Below, one piece after another: positions 7,794 to 17,118 of a stretch of 64,000 bases of DNA (positions are counted from its first letter, which is position 1; each line of letters starts with the position of its first letter). The notes under the pieces were generated by a model. It worked only from the letters and a program-made list of their open reading frames with translations, made no database searches and was not told the DNA's origin. The stretch comes from Paracoccaceae bacterium (GTDB lineage Bacteria; Pseudomonadota; Alphaproteobacteria; Rhodobacterales; Rhodobacteraceae). The position numbers and the translations under genes are program-made. The stretch spans positions 62,001 through 126,000 of the forward strand of contig JACVZW010000030.1 in NCBI GenBank assembly GCA_014654775.1, in the 5' to 3' direction.

Positions 7794-9219
7794 GGGCTTC
7801 CGCCGCGACGGCGGCCACGGGCTCGATCCCGAACAGGTTCACGATGCCCACCACCATGATAACCGACACCGACACCAGCATCGCCCATTGCGCAGGGGCC
7901 ATGCGGGACTCCACGCCCTCGGTCTCCTTGCCGAAATACATGAAGAAGACGATGCGCAGATAATAGAAGGCCCCAATCACCGAAGCCACCGCCCCGGCCA
8001 GCGCCAGCCATGTCATCCCGGCATCGACCGCCGCCTTCAGCACGTAGAACTTGCCGAAAAAGCCCACCATCGGCGGCACGCCCGCAAGGCTGAACATCAA
8101 GACCAGCATCGCCAATGCCTTCAGCGGCTCTTTCTTGGAGAACATGTTCAGGCTGTCGATGCTGGTGACAGGACGCCCATCCTTCTCCATCGACAGGATG
8201 AAGGCGAAGGTGCCCACGTTCATCGTCACATAGATCGCCATATAGATCAGCATGGCCTGCACGCCTTCGGCCGTACCCGCCGCCAGACCCACCAGCGCAT
8301 AGCCCATATGGGCGATGGACGAATAGGCCATCAGGCGCTTGATGTCCCGCTGCCCGATGGCTGCCACTGCGCCAAGGAACATCGAGATCACCGCAAGCGC
8401 CGCCAGAACCTGCGTCCAGTCGCCCGGAATGGCCCCGAAGGCATCCCAAGACAGCCGCGCCAGCAGCGCCATCGCCGCCACTTTGGGGGCAGTGGCGAAG
8501 AAGGCCGTCACCGGGGTGGGCGACCCCTCATAGACATCCGGCGTCCACATGTGGAAGGGCGCGGCCGACACCTTGAAGGCCAGACCGGCCAGCATGAACA
8601 CCAGCCCGATCAGCAACCCGATGGGCGCGCCATCTTCCAGCGTGGACAGGATGCCCGAGAACAGCGTCGTCCCCGCATAGCCATAGGTCAGAGAGGCGCC
8701 GTACAGCAGGATGCCCGACGACAGCGCGCCAAGGACGAAATACTTCAACCCGGCTTCCGTCGACTTCACGCTGTCGCGCCGCACGGCGGCGACGACATAA
8801 AGCGCCAGCGACTGCAGTTCCAACCCGATGTACAGCGCCATCAGATCGCCAGCCGAGACCATCATCATCATGCCCACCACCGCAAGCGCCAGCAGGATGG
8901 GATATTCGAAGCGCAGCAGGTCACGCCGGATCATGTAGTCCTGCGACATGATCAGGACGGCGGCAGCCGACACAAGGATCGTCACCTTGGCAAAGCGCGC
9001 GAAGGGGTCGTCGATGAACATGCCGCCAAAGGCCGTCCGCTCGCCCGTACCGCCCAGGCCGATCCACAGCGCGAGCGCAAGGAACAGACCCGCCGTCGCC
9101 CAGCTGATCAGGGGCGCGGCCTTGTCCTTCGTCGTATAGACTCCGAACATCAGCGCGGCCATCGCATAGACGGCCAGCACCACCTCGGGCAGGACGGTCG
9201 AAAAATCTTGCGGCGTCAT
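7783..9219 (-). CDS. nuoN: NADH-quinone oxidoreductase subunit N
   Basis: One of the three antiporter-like proton-pumping subunits in the membrane arm of complex I. The 478-residue product is almost wholly hydrophobic, with about 14 predicted helices, the conserved SGILLYG region, the proton-channel segment [21 protein letters not shown] and [15 protein letters not shown]. The length is normal. It lies 13 nt after nuoM and overlaps birA by 11 bp. Confidence 0.95.
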   Translation of the reverse strand: MTPQDFSTVLPEVVLAVYAMAALMFGVYTTKDKAAPLISWATAGLFLALALWIGLGGTGERTAFGGMFIDDPFARFAKVTILVSAAAVLIMSQDYMIRRDLLRFEYPILLALAVVGMMMMVSAGDLMALYIGLELQSLALYVVAAVRRDSVKSTEAGLKYFVLGALSSGILLYGASLTYGYAGTTLFSGILSTLEDGAPIGLLIGLVFMLAGLAFKVSAAPFHMWTPDVYEGSPTPVTAFFATAPKVAAMALLARLSWDAFGAIPGDWTQVLAALAVISMFLGAVAAIGQRDIKRLMAYSSIAHMGYALVGLAAGTAEGVQAMLIYMAIYVTMNVGTFAFILSMEKDGRPVTSIDSLNMFSKKEPLKALAMLVLMFSLAGVPPMVGFFGKFYVLKAAVDAGMTWLALAGAVASVIGAFYYLRIVFFMYFGKETEGVESRMAPAQWAMLVSVSVIMVVGIVNLFGIEPVAAVAAEALVR

Positions 9220-9232
9220 CTCGAACGTCCCC

Positions 9233-10771
9233 TCAGTGCTCGGCCAGTTGCGTGCCGTCCACGACGGGCAGCGCAGCCTGATAGTCGGAAATCAGCGCCC
9301 CGACGCTTGGCCCGATGATGTCGGTCACCAAGGACGGATAGACGCCAAGGATCAGGGTCATGGCGACCAGCGGCGCAAAGATCGCCCGCTCGCGCCGGGT
9401 CATGTCGGTGATGGATTTCAGCGCTTCCTTCACCAACTCGCCCATGACCACCCGGCGATACAGCCACAGCGCATAGGCCGCCGACAGGATCACCCCCGTC
9501 GTCGCCACCGCCGCGACCCAAGTGTTCACCTGGAACACCCCCATCAGCGTCAGGAATTCACCCACGAAGCCGGACGTCCCCGGCAGGCCCACATTGGCCA
9601 TCGTGAAGAACATGAAGATCAGCGCATAGGCCGGCATCCGGTTCACCAACCCGCCATAGGCATCGATGTCGCGCGTGTGCATCCGGTCATAGATGACCCC
9701 CACGCACAGGAACAGCGCGCCGGAAATGAACCCGTGGCTGATCATCTGGAAGATGGCCCCGTCGATCCCCTGCTGGTTCGCCGAGAAAATCCCCATCGTC
9801 ACATAGCCCATATGGGCCACCGACGAATAGGCGATAAGCTTCTTCATGTCCTGCTGGGCCAGCGCGACCAGCGACGTATAGACGATGGCGATGGCCGACA
9901 TCCACAGCACCAGCGGTGCCAGCAGGTCCGACGCCACCGGGAACATCGGCAGCGAAAAGCGCAGGAAGCCATAGCCCCCCATCTTGAGCAGGATCGCCGC
10001 CAGAACCACCGACCCCGCCGTGGGGGCCTGAACGTGGGCATCCGGCAGCCAGGTATGCACCGGCCACATCGGCATCTTCACCGCGAAGGACGCGAAGAAG
10101 GCCAGCCACAGCAGCGTCTGCAAGCCACCCACAATGTGGATGCCCAGAACCTGCATGTCCTCCGACCCGAAGTTATGCGCCAGCAGCGACGGAATGTCGG
10201 TCGTGCCCGCATCCATATACATCGCGATCATCGCGACCAGCATCAGCACCGACCCAAGGAAGGTGTAGAGGAAGAACTTGAAGGCCGCATAGATGCGCTC
10301 CTTCCCCCCCCAGATCCCGATGATCAGGAACATCGGGATCAGCCCCGCCTCGAAGAAGAGGTAGAACAGCACCAGATCCAGCGCACAGAACACGCCCAGC
10401 ATCAGCGTTTCCAGCAGAAGGAAGGCGATCATGTATTCCTTCACCCGGGTCTGCACTTCCCAGCAGGCCGCGATGGTGATCGGCATCAGGAAGGTCGTCA
10501 GCATCACGAACAGGATCGAAATCCCGTCCACGCCCATCTTGTATTGCAGGCCAAGGATCCAGTCGTATTCCTCTACGAACTGGAACCCGGTGTCGTTCGG
10601 GTCGAAGCCGAACAGCACGAAGAGCGAGACGAGGAAGGTCGCCGTCGTGGCCAGCAGCGCCAGCCATTTCGCATTCCGCTGCGCTGCCGCATCCTCGCCC
10701 CGCAGGAACAGGGCAAGGATGGCCGCTGCCACTGCCGGAATGAAGGTGATGATGGAGAGCAGGTTTTCCAT
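9233..10771 (-). CDS. nuoM: NADH-quinone oxidoreductase subunit M
   Basis: A proton-pumping membrane-arm subunit of complex I, 512 residues, about 14 helices. Family signatures are the glutamate-bearing helix [12 protein letters not shown], the [16 protein letters not shown] segment, [18 protein letters not shown] and [15 protein letters not shown]. It begins 1 nt after nuoL and ends 13 nt before nuoN, so all three pump genes are tightly packed. There is nothing unusual in length or motifs. Confidence 0.95.
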   Translation of the reverse strand: MENLLSIITFIPAVAAAILALFLRGEDAAAQRNAKWLALLATTATFLVSLFVLFGFDPNDTGFQFVEEYDWILGLQYKMGVDGISILFVMLTTFLMPITIAACWEVQTRVKEYMIAFLLLETLMLGVFCALDLVLFYLFFEAGLIPMFLIIGIWGGKERIYAAFKFFLYTFLGSVLMLVAMIAMYMDAGTTDIPSLLAHNFGSEDMQVLGIHIVGGLQTLLWLAFFASFAVKMPMWPVHTWLPDAHVQAPTAGSVVLAAILLKMGGYGFLRFSLPMFPVASDLLAPLVLWMSAIAIVYTSLVALAQQDMKKLIAYSSVAHMGYVTMGIFSANQQGIDGAIFQMISHGFISGALFLCVGVIYDRMHTRDIDAYGGLVNRMPAYALIFMFFTMANVGLPGTSGFVGEFLTLMGVFQVNTWVAAVATTGVILSAAYALWLYRRVVMGELVKEALKSITDMTRRERAIFAPLVAMTLILGVYPSLVTDIIGPSVGALISDYQAALPVVDGTQLAEH

Positions 10772-10772
10772 A

Positions 10773-12956
10773 TCAGTGCGCGCCCCCCGAGAGCGTCATC
10801 CACGTGATCAGGGCGGCGATGCCCAGAACCATGGCAAAGGCATAGTGGAACAGGTAGCCGGACTGCGCGCGTGACGCGAGCCGGGTGAAGAAGGGGATGA
10901 TCCCCATGGCAACGCCATTGATCGTGCCGTCGATCACCGCGCCGTCGCCCTTCTTCCACAGGAACCCGCCAAGCCATTTCGCGGGCCGCACGAAGATCCA
11001 GTCGTAAAGCTCGTCGAAATACCACTTGTTCAGCAGGAACAGGTAGAGCGGGCGCTGCTGCTCGGCCAGCTTGCCGGGCAGGTCCGGACGGCGGATATAG
11101 AACTGGTAGGCCAGCAGGAAGCCAAGGACCATCGCCACGAAGGGCGACACCTTCACCCATTTCGGCACCAGATGCGCCTCGTGCAGAACGTGGTTTTCCG
11201 GCCCGATGAAGATCGCGCCCTGACCGGGGACAGGTTGCGGGAAGGCATGCGCCTTCTCGCCCTCGCCATGCCCTTCGCCCTCGGTCGCCGTGGTGGCCGC
11301 ATGGCCCTCGCCCTCGGCCGTGGCATGGGCCTCGCCCTCGCCATGCGCTGCCTCGGCGGATTGCTCCGCCACCGGCAGGCCAAACCAGCCGCGCACCTTG
11401 CCTTCGTCCCCGAAGAACACGTTGTACCAGATCATCCCCGAGAAAACCGCGCCCAGCGCCAGAACCCCCAGCGGGATCAGCATGACCTTCGGGCTTTCAT
11501 GCGGCTCGTGATCGCCATGCCCATGGCCATGGTCGTCATGCCCGTGGCCGTGATCGTCATGCCCGTGATGGCCGTGCCCATGCGCCTTGGCACGGCTCTC
11601 GCCGTAGAAGGTCAGGAACATCAGCCGCCACGAATAGAAACTGGTGAACCCCGCCGCGACCACCAGCAGCCAGAAGGCATACTGGCTGCCCACATAGGCG
11701 CTTTCGATCACCGCATCCTTCGACAGGAAGCCCGCGAAACCATAATGCGTCAGCGGAATGCCCACCCCGGTGATGGCCAGCGTCCCGATCATCATCGCCC
11801 AGAAGGTGACGGGGATCTTCTTCCGCAGCCCACCGTAATAGCGCATGTCTTGTTCGTGATGCGTGGCATGGATCACGGACCCCGCCCCAAGGAACAGCAT
11901 CGCCTTGAAGAAGGCATGGGTGAAGAGGTGGAACATCGCCACCGAATAGACGCCCACGCCCGCCGCCACGAACATGTAGCCCAGCTGCGAACAGGTCGAA
12001 TAGGCGATCACCCGCTTGATGTCGTTCTGCACAAGGCCCACGGTCGCCGCAAAGAAGGCGGTCGTCGCCCCCAGCACCGTGATGAAGGCCAAAGCCTGCG
12101 GTGCAAATTCATAGACGGGCGACATCCGGCAGACGAGGAAGACCCCCGCCGTCACCATCGTCGCCGCGTGGATCAGCGCGGACACGGGCGTCGGCCCCTC
12201 CATCGCATCCGGCAGCCATGTATGCAGCAAAAGCTGCGCCGATTTCCCCATCGCCCCGATGAACAGCAACACCCCAATCAGGTTCGCCGCGTTCCATTCC
12301 CCCCAGAGGAAGGTCAGGTTCGTCTCGGCCAAGGTCGGCGCGGCGGCAAAGACATCGTCAAAGCGGATGCTGTCCGTCAGGTAGAACAGCGCGAAGATGC
12401 CCAGAGCAAAGCCAAAGTCACCCACCCGGTTCACGACAAAAGCCTTGATCGCCGCCGCATTGGCCGAGGGCTTCTTGTAATAGAACCCGATCAGCAGATA
12501 GGACGCGACCCCCACGCCCTCCCAGCCGAAGAACATCTGCACCAGATTGTCCGACGTCACTAGCATCAGCATCGAGAAGGTGAAGAACGAGAGATAGGCG
12601 AAGAACCGTGCCCGATAGGGCTCGTCGTCCCGCCAATTCTCGTCATGCGCCATGTAGCCGAAGGAATAGAGGTGCACGAGCGCAGAGACCGAGTTCACCA
12701 CCACCAGCATGATCGCCGTCAGACGGTCCACCCGGATCGCCCATTCGGACCCCATGCTGCCGCTTTCGATCCAGCGCATCAGCACGACCTTGTAGGTCTC
12801 GCCATCAAAGGTCAGGAAGATGACCCAAGACAGGACCGCCGCCAGAAAGACCAGCGCAGTTGCGATGATCTGCCCGGCCCTCTCGCCAAGGATGCGCCAG
12901 CCGAAGCCGCAGATCAGCGCGCCGACCAGCGGCGCAAGGAGGATGATCGTTGCCAT
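10773..12956 (-). CDS. nuoL: NADH-quinone oxidoreductase subunit L, with His-rich insert
   Basis: The distal proton-pumping subunit, 727 residues, carrying the long C-terminal amphipathic helix that runs along the membrane arm. The core shows [46 protein letters not shown] (positions 248-274 approx.) and [14 protein letters not shown]. It is longer than the E. coli protein (about 613 residues), mainly through a loop at about 455-487 made almost only of His, Gly and Asp, and a second loop at about 533-569 rich in Glu, Gly, Ala and His. Both lie between late helices. The rest is standard. It is flanked by nuoK (6-nt gap) and nuoM. Confidence 0.95.
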   Translation of the reverse strand: MATIILLAPLVGALICGFGWRILGERAGQIIATALVFLAAVLSWVIFLTFDGETYKVVLMRWIESGSMGSEWAIRVDRLTAIMLVVVNSVSALVHLYSFGYMAHDENWRDDEPYRARFFAYLSFFTFSMLMLVTSDNLVQMFFGWEGVGVASYLLIGFYYKKPSANAAAIKAFVVNRVGDFGFALGIFALFYLTDSIRFDDVFAAAPTLAETNLTFLWGEWNAANLIGVLLFIGAMGKSAQLLLHTWLPDAMEGPTPVSALIHAATMVTAGVFLVCRMSPVYEFAPQALAFITVLGATTAFFAATVGLVQNDIKRVIAYSTCSQLGYMFVAAGVGVYSVAMFHLFTHAFFKAMLFLGAGSVIHATHHEQDMRYYGGLRKKIPVTFWAMMIGTLAITGVGIPLTHYGFAGFLSKDAVIESAYVGSQYAFWLLVVAAGFTSFYSWRLMFLTFYGESRAKAHGHGHHGHDDHGHGHDDHGHGHGDHEPHESPKVMLIPLGVLALGAVFSGMIWYNVFFGDEGKVRGWFGLPVAEQSAEAAHGEGEAHATAEGEGHAATTATEGEGHGEGEKAHAFPQPVPGQGAIFIGPENHVLHEAHLVPKWVKVSPFVAMVLGFLLAYQFYIRRPDLPGKLAEQQRPLYLFLLNKWYFDELYDWIFVRPAKWLGGFLWKKGDGAVIDGTINGVAMGIIPFFTRLASRAQSGYLFHYAFAMVLGIAALITWMTLSGGAH

Positions 12957-12962
12957 GGCGGC

Positions 12963-13268
12963 TTAACCCTTCATCACGTTGACGTCTTCCACGTCGATCG
13001 TCCCGCGGTTGCGGAAGAAGACGACGAGGATGGCAAGGCCGATGGCGGCCTCGGCGGCGGCGACGGTCAGGACGAACATGGTAAAGACCTGTCCGACCAG
13101 ATCGCCCAGATGGGATGAGAAGGCGACAAGGTTGATGTTCACGGACAGAAGCATCAACTCGATCGACATCAGGATCACGATGACATTCTTCCGGTTCAGG
13201 AAGATGCCGAAGATCCCGATGACGAAAAGCGCCGCAGCGACCGTCAGGTAATGTTCAAGTCCAACCAT
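12963..13268 (-). CDS. nuoK: NADH-quinone oxidoreductase subunit K
   Basis: Small membrane subunit, 101 residues, three helices. It carries the two buried glutamates of the proton path: one in [16 protein letters not shown] and one in [13 protein letters not shown]. Homologue of mitochondrial ND4L. It follows a lipoprotein gene by 31 nt and precedes nuoL by 6 nt. Confidence 0.95.
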   Translation of the reverse strand: MVGLEHYLTVAAALFVIGIFGIFLNRKNVIVILMSIELMLLSVNINLVAFSSHLGDLVGQVFTMFVLTVAAAEAAIGLAILVVFFRNRGTIDVEDVNVMKG

Positions 13269-13299
13269 CTGTCTCGTTCCCTCCGGGCGGGGTGCCCGT

Positions 13300-13806
13300 T
13301 CAGTTCGTTTGTGCCGTCCCTGCGGCCAGTTTCGTGCAATGCTCCGCGCCCTGCCCCGCGATGCGGGTGACAGGTACGCCAGCGGCCGCCAGCGCGGCCT
13401 CGGTCTGGGCCAGATCGGCCAGCCCCACTTTCAGCCGCAGCCGCGCCTGTTCCACTGGGGCACTGTGATTGTAGTCCGCCCCGCGCCGCGCCGGATCGGC
13501 GCTCTGGCGGATCACGCCCGCCCGCAGGGTCGACAGGCTGCCGCAATCGATGATCTCCAGCGCCGTCTCGTTATAGCTGTCCCGCCGCGGCCCCTTGCAG
13601 ATCTCCACATTGGTCCGGGTCACGTAACGCCCGGCCGGATCGCCCAGCTTCGCCACCGTGCCGTCCGCCTCGCATTGCGTGGCAAGACCCATGTCCACGG
13701 CCTGTTCATCCGAGATGCAGCCCGCCAGCGCGACAAGCGCCGCAAGACCCAGCGCCGCGGTCCTGCCGCGCCCTGCCTTGTCCGTCTTCGTCCACTGTCC
13801 AACCAT
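13300..13806 (-). CDS. lipoprotein of unknown function between nuoJ and nuoK
   Basis: About 168 residues from ATG 13806. A basic N-terminus and the hydrophobic stretch [14 protein letters not shown] end in a lipobox with Cys at residue 30, so it should be a lipidated periplasmic protein. The mature part holds four further cysteines (in TQCEAD, EICKGP, IDCGSL and EHCTKL), which could form two disulfides, plus an Ala-rich C-terminal helix. I do not recognise the family. Complex I has no known lipoprotein subunit, so its place inside the operon is notable. It is separated from nuoJ by a hairpin-rich 98-nt spacer. Confidence 0.65.
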   Translation of the reverse strand: MVGQWTKTDKAGRGRTAALGLAALVALAGCISDEQAVDMGLATQCEADGTVAKLGDPAGRYVTRTNVEICKGPRRDSYNETALEIIDCGSLSTLRAGVIRQSADPARRGADYNHSAPVEQARLRLKVGLADLAQTEAALAAAGVPVTRIAGQGAEHCTKLAAGTAQTN

Positions 13807-13819
13807 CTTCGGTTCCCTC

Positions 13820-13898
13820 GGGCCTTCGGCCCTTCTCATTCTGGGGATGGGCCGATGGCCCATCCTACTGTCCGTAGGGTGCGTGCTCGCACGCACCC
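13820..13898. repeat. three hairpins, REP-like, inside the nuo operon
   Basis: Three consecutive inverted repeats: GGGCC/GGCCC (13820-13832), GGATGGGCC/GGCCCATCC (13845-13865) and GGGTGCGTGC/GCACGCACCC (13877-13898). The middle one recurs almost unchanged at 50363-50384, with TAC following in both copies. They occupy the spacer between nuoJ and the lipoprotein gene. They look like dispersed REP-type palindromes and may affect mRNA processing or expression of nuoK-N. Confidence 0.65.
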
Positions 13899-13904
13899 GA
13901 ACCG

Positions 13905-14519
13905 TCACAACCCCTGCCCCGGCTTCACGTCCTTCAACTCCATCGCCTTGGCCGGATCGCGCCACATCTGCGCCAACACGTTCTGCCGCTTCACATCCTT
14001 GCGGTGCCGCAGGGTCAGAAGGATCGCCCCGATCATCGCCACCAGCAGCACGAGACCCGAGGCTTGGAACAGGTAGATATACTTGTCGTACAGGATCAGC
14101 CCGAGCGCCTTGGTGTTCTCCACCTGTGCTGCATCCGGCGCCACCGCCTGCCGCAGCCCCAGCGCGCCATCGGCCTGCACCCAAGCCCCCACGCCCAGCG
14201 CGATCTGCATCAGCATCACGACACCGATCAACAGACCGAGCGGCATGTACTTCGCCATTTCGCCCTTCAGCTCGGCAAAGTCGATGTCCAGCATCATGAC
14301 CACAAAGAGGAACAGCACCGCCACCGCGCCGACATAGACGATGATCAGAAGCATCGCCACGAACTCCGCCCCCAGCAGGACGAAAAGCCCCGCCGAAGAC
14401 AGGAAGGCCAGGATCAGCCACAGCACCGAATGCACCGGGTTGCGGCTCACCGTCACCAGAAGGCCTGCGACCACCGTAACGATGGCAAAGGCATAGAAGG
14501 CGTAATCTGCAACGCTCAT
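13905..14519 (-). CDS. nuoJ: NADH-quinone oxidoreductase subunit J
   Basis: Membrane subunit (ND6 homologue), 204 residues, five helices. [19 protein letters not shown] begins helix 1, and [28 protein letters not shown] is the conserved third-helix region with the pi-bulge implicated in coupling. The start ATG 14519 overlaps the stop of the upstream CMD-family gene (ATGA). The C-terminal 40 residues are charged and cytoplasmic. Confidence 0.94.
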   Translation of the reverse strand: MSVADYAFYAFAIVTVVAGLLVTVSRNPVHSVLWLILAFLSSAGLFVLLGAEFVAMLLIIVYVGAVAVLFLFVVMMLDIDFAELKGEMAKYMPLGLLIGVVMLMQIALGVGAWVQADGALGLRQAVAPDAAQVENTKALGLILYDKYIYLFQASGLVLLVAMIGAILLTLRHRKDVKRQNVLAQMWRDPAKAMELKDVKPGQGL

Positions 14520-14926
14520 GCGTCTTTCTCCTCGATCTCGCCGAAGACGGACTGGGCGATCTCCAGCGCCTTCTGCATGGCGGGCAGCCCGCCGAACATG
14601 CTCATCTGCCAGATCACCTCGGCGATCTCGCGTTGCGTGGCCCCAGCCTCCAGCGCATGCCGCACCGTCAGCTTCAACTGCGGCTCGGCCTGCGCGCCCA
14701 GCACCGTCAGCGCGGCAATGGTCACCAGAAGCCGCGTCTTGGCATCCAGACCCTCGCGGTTGAAGGTCTTGCCGAACCACATCTCCATCATGTCCTTCGA
14801 CATGGTGGGGAAGAACTGCTCGAAGCCCTTCACCTGCATATTCTCCAGCGCAGGATTGAAGGCGCGCACCATCTCCTGGCTGCTTTCCATCATCTGCTGG
14901 AACATCTTGGTGAAGGCGTCATTCAT
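14516..14926 (-). CDS. carboxymuconolactone decarboxylase family protein
   Basis: A 136-residue protein with the helical AhpD/CMD fold: [34 protein letters not shown], then [32 protein letters not shown]. The usual peroxidase Cys-x-x-Cys pair is absent, so it is unlikely to be an AhpD-type reductase; the role is unknown. The first 40 residues are Met-rich and helical ([12 protein letters not shown]). It lies between nuoI (6-nt gap) and nuoJ (4-bp overlap), which predicts co-expression with complex I, but it is not a core subunit. Confidence 0.8.
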   Translation of the reverse strand: MNDAFTKMFQQMMESSQEMVRAFNPALENMQVKGFEQFFPTMSKDMMEMWFGKTFNREGLDAKTRLLVTIAALTVLGAQAEPQLKLTVRHALEAGATQREIAEVIWQMSMFGGLPAMQKALEIAQSVFGEIEEKDA

Positions 14927-14932
14927 CGCGGG

Positions 14933-15427
14933 TCACCGATAGGGCGCGTCAAGTTCAAGGTTGCGTGCGATCTCGGCTTCCCAGCGTGCGCCATTCTCCA
15001 GCAGCTTTTCCTTGTTGTAGAAAAGCTCTTCCCGCGTCTCGGTCGAAAACTCGAAATTCGGCCCCTCGACGATGGCATCCACCGGGCAGGCTTCCTGACA
15101 GAAACCGCAATAGATGCACTTGGTCATGTCGATGTCATAGCGGGTCGTGCGGCGGCTGCCATCCTCGCGCGGTTCGGCATCGATGGTGATGGCTTGCGCC
15201 GGGCAGACCGCCTCGCACAGTTTGCAGGCGATGCACCGTTCCTCGCCATTGGGATACCGCCGCAACGCATGCTCGCCCCGGAACCGGGGGGACAGCGGTC
15301 CCTTCTCATGCGGATAGTTCAGCGTCGCCTTCGGCGCGAAGAAGTACTTCATCCCAAGAGCAAAGCCCTTGATGAAGTCCTGCAGCAGGAAATAGCGCGT
15401 CGCACGGGTCCAGTCGATGTTTGCCAT
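14933..15427 (-). CDS. nuoI: NADH-quinone oxidoreductase subunit I
   Basis: Carries two [4Fe-4S] clusters (N6a, N6b) linking the peripheral arm to quinone reduction. The 164-residue product has the motifs [16 protein letters not shown] and [16 protein letters not shown], preceded by an amphipathic membrane-facing N-terminus. ATG 15427 was chosen because GGAG sits 8 nt upstream; a GTG at 15433 would add two residues. It starts 2 nt after the stop of the 71-residue coiled-coil gene. Confidence 0.95.
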   Translation of the reverse strand: MANIDWTRATRYFLLQDFIKGFALGMKYFFAPKATLNYPHEKGPLSPRFRGEHALRRYPNGEERCIACKLCEAVCPAQAITIDAEPREDGSRRTTRYDIDMTKCIYCGFCQEACPVDAIVEGPNFEFSTETREELFYNKEKLLENGARWEAEIARNLELDAPYR

Positions 15428-15429
15428 AA

Positions 15430-15645
15430 TCACGCTCCGATCTTCTGTTCGAGGTGTTCGACACGCTTGTCGATCTGTCCGATCACGGTGGCCAATCCCA
15501 ACAGCATGGTCTGCTGCCCGAGAAGGTCGCTCCGCACATCCGCGATCTCGCTGCGCGCGTCGGCAAGATTGGTTTTCAGGCAGCTCAGGTCTTCACGGAT
15601 CAGGCGAAGCTGTTCGAGCACCAGATTGTCCATCTTCTCGCTCAT
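15430..15645 (-). CDS. small coiled-coil protein between nuoH and nuoI
   Basis: A 71-residue protein ([20 protein letters not shown]...) that is helical throughout, with heptad-like spacing of Leu/Ile/Val and charged residues and a C-terminal [13 protein letters not shown]. There is no membrane segment or cofactor motif, and one cysteine (LSCLK). The start at 15645 lies 1 nt after the nuoH stop with a GGTGGG box in the end of nuoH. Its close spacing on both sides supports it as a real translated gene. It may oligomerise or act as an assembly aid; this is inference. Confidence 0.65.
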   Translation of the reverse strand: MSEKMDNLVLEQLRLIREDLSCLKTNLADARSEIADVRSDLLGQQTMLLGLATVIGQIDKRVEHLEQKIGA

Positions 15646-15646
15646 C

Positions 15647-16684
15647 TCACCCACCGATCGCCCAGCGCGCCCAAAAGCCGCCGAACACTTCGAATTTCGC
15701 AAGAAACGCCACGATCACCACCCAGGCCAGCGACAGCGGCAGGAACACCTTCCAGCCGATCCGCATCAGCTGGTCATAGCGGTAGCGCGGCACGATGGCC
15801 TTCACCATGGCGAAGAGGAAGAAGAAGAAGGCCATCTTGGCCACCATCCACCACCACCCGTCCGGCAGCCCCGGGATGGGCGACAGCCAGCCGCCGAAGA
15901 ACAGCAGGCTCATCAGCGCGCACATCAGATAGATGGCGATGTATTCCCCCGCCATGAACAGTAGGAAGGGCGTGGAGGAATACTCCACCATGAACCCCGC
16001 CACCAATTCGGATTCCGCTTCCGGCAGATCGAAAGGCGGGCGGTTCGTCTCGGCCAGCGCCGACACGAAGAACAGCACCACCATCGGCAGATGCGGCAGC
16101 CAGAACCAGTTGAACAGGCCCAGATCGCCATCCTGCGCCGCCACGATGGCCGACAGGTTCATCGACCCCGTCGAGATGATGATCCCGATGATGATCAGGC
16201 CCAGCGACACTTCGTAGGAAATCATCTGCGCCGCCGAGCGGAGCGACCCAAGGAACGGGTATTTGGAGTTCGACGCCCACCCGCCCATGATCACGCCATA
16301 AACCTCAAGCGAGGACATGGCGAAGACGAAGAGGATCGCCACGTTGATATTGGCCAGAACCCACCCGTCATCGAAGGGGATCACCGCCCAAGCCATCAGC
16401 GCCAGCACAAAGGACAGCATCGGCGCAAGGAAGAACACCGGCCGATCCGCACCCGCCGGGATCACGATCTCCTTGAAGACATATTTCGCCGCATCCGCCA
16501 CCGTCTGCAGCAGACCCCAAGGACCCACCACGTTCGGACCGCGCCGCATCTGCACCGCCGCCCAGATCTTGCGGTCGCCATAGACGAGGAACAGCATCGA
16601 CAGCATCACGAACCCGACGAGCAGCAGCGCCTGCGCCGCCACCAGAACCGCCGTTCCCGTCCCCGTTGCGAAGAATTCGTTCAT
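15647..16684 (-). CDS. nuoH: NADH-quinone oxidoreductase subunit H
   Basis: Membrane subunit (ND1 homologue) forming the quinone entry channel, 345 residues, eight or nine helices. Hallmarks are [20 protein letters not shown] near residue 36, the acidic loop [20 protein letters not shown] (about 205-224), [11 protein letters not shown] and PRYRYDQLM. It starts 12 nt after a lipoprotein gene and is followed by the coiled-coil gene. Confidence 0.95.
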   Translation of the reverse strand: MNEFFATGTGTAVLVAAQALLLVGFVMLSMLFLVYGDRKIWAAVQMRRGPNVVGPWGLLQTVADAAKYVFKEIVIPAGADRPVFFLAPMLSFVLALMAWAVIPFDDGWVLANINVAILFVFAMSSLEVYGVIMGGWASNSKYPFLGSLRSAAQMISYEVSLGLIIIGIIISTGSMNLSAIVAAQDGDLGLFNWFWLPHLPMVVLFFVSALAETNRPPFDLPEAESELVAGFMVEYSSTPFLLFMAGEYIAIYLMCALMSLLFFGGWLSPIPGLPDGWWWMVAKMAFFFFLFAMVKAIVPRYRYDQLMRIGWKVFLPLSLAWVVIVAFLAKFEVFGGFWARWAIGG

Positions 16685-16696
16685 GATGCCTTTCCC

Positions 16697-17110
16697 TCAG
16701 ACAGTCGGTATGCCCAGCGATCCGCAATCGCGCACCGTCACTTCGGCGTCGATTGTCCGCAATCCCTCGGGCAGCGCGGCGGAAATGGTATAGACCGCAT
16801 CCCCCCGCCATGTTTCCCCAGCCCGCGCCACGGTCGTCCGCACATGACGTGCGAAGCCCGCGCCACGGATCAGCGCATATTGGGCCGCCGCGCAACGCGC
16901 ATAGGCCTCCACATCTCCGTTGCTCCGCGCGCCGGTCATCGCCACGCGGAAATTCACCAGTTCGCCGTCCAGCAGGATCGTCTCGATCCCCTGATAGCCG
17001 GGGTTGAACCCACCCCGCCCGGCAACTTCCGGCCCGGTGGCGGGCGCGCAGGCGGCCAGCGCCGCTGCCGCGACCCCTGCCCTTGCCATGCTGCCCATCA
17101 TCCGCGCCAT
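16697..17110 (-). CDS. lipoprotein of unknown function between nuoG and nuoH
   Basis: About 137 residues. MARMMGSMARAGVAAAALAACAPATG is a lipoprotein signal with lipobox L-A-A-C. The mature part has the segment ARCAAAQYALIRGAGFARHVRTTV and a terminal RDCGSLGIP, giving two further cysteines. ATG 17110 has GAGGG about 5 nt upstream; a GTG at 17122 overlapping the nuoG stop is the alternative. The CAA-x-Q-x-L pattern loosely resembles the lipoprotein between nuoF and nuoG. It may belong to one of the DUFs described in Rhodobacterales nuo clusters, but I cannot confirm which. Confidence 0.65.
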   Translation of the reverse strand: MARMMGSMARAGVAAAALAACAPATGPEVAGRGGFNPGYQGIETILLDGELVNFRVAMTGARSNGDVEAYARCAAAQYALIRGAGFARHVRTTVARAGETWRGDAVYTISAALPEGLRTIDAEVTVRDCGSLGIPTV

Positions 17111-17118
17111 TGCGTCCC

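Noticed and set aside
6946-9318. Plus-strand open frame of 790 codons opposite birA and nuoN
   Set aside because: High-GC third positions keep antisense frames open. It is rich in Arg, His, Pro and Gln, has no domain, and mirrors genes with clear family motifs.
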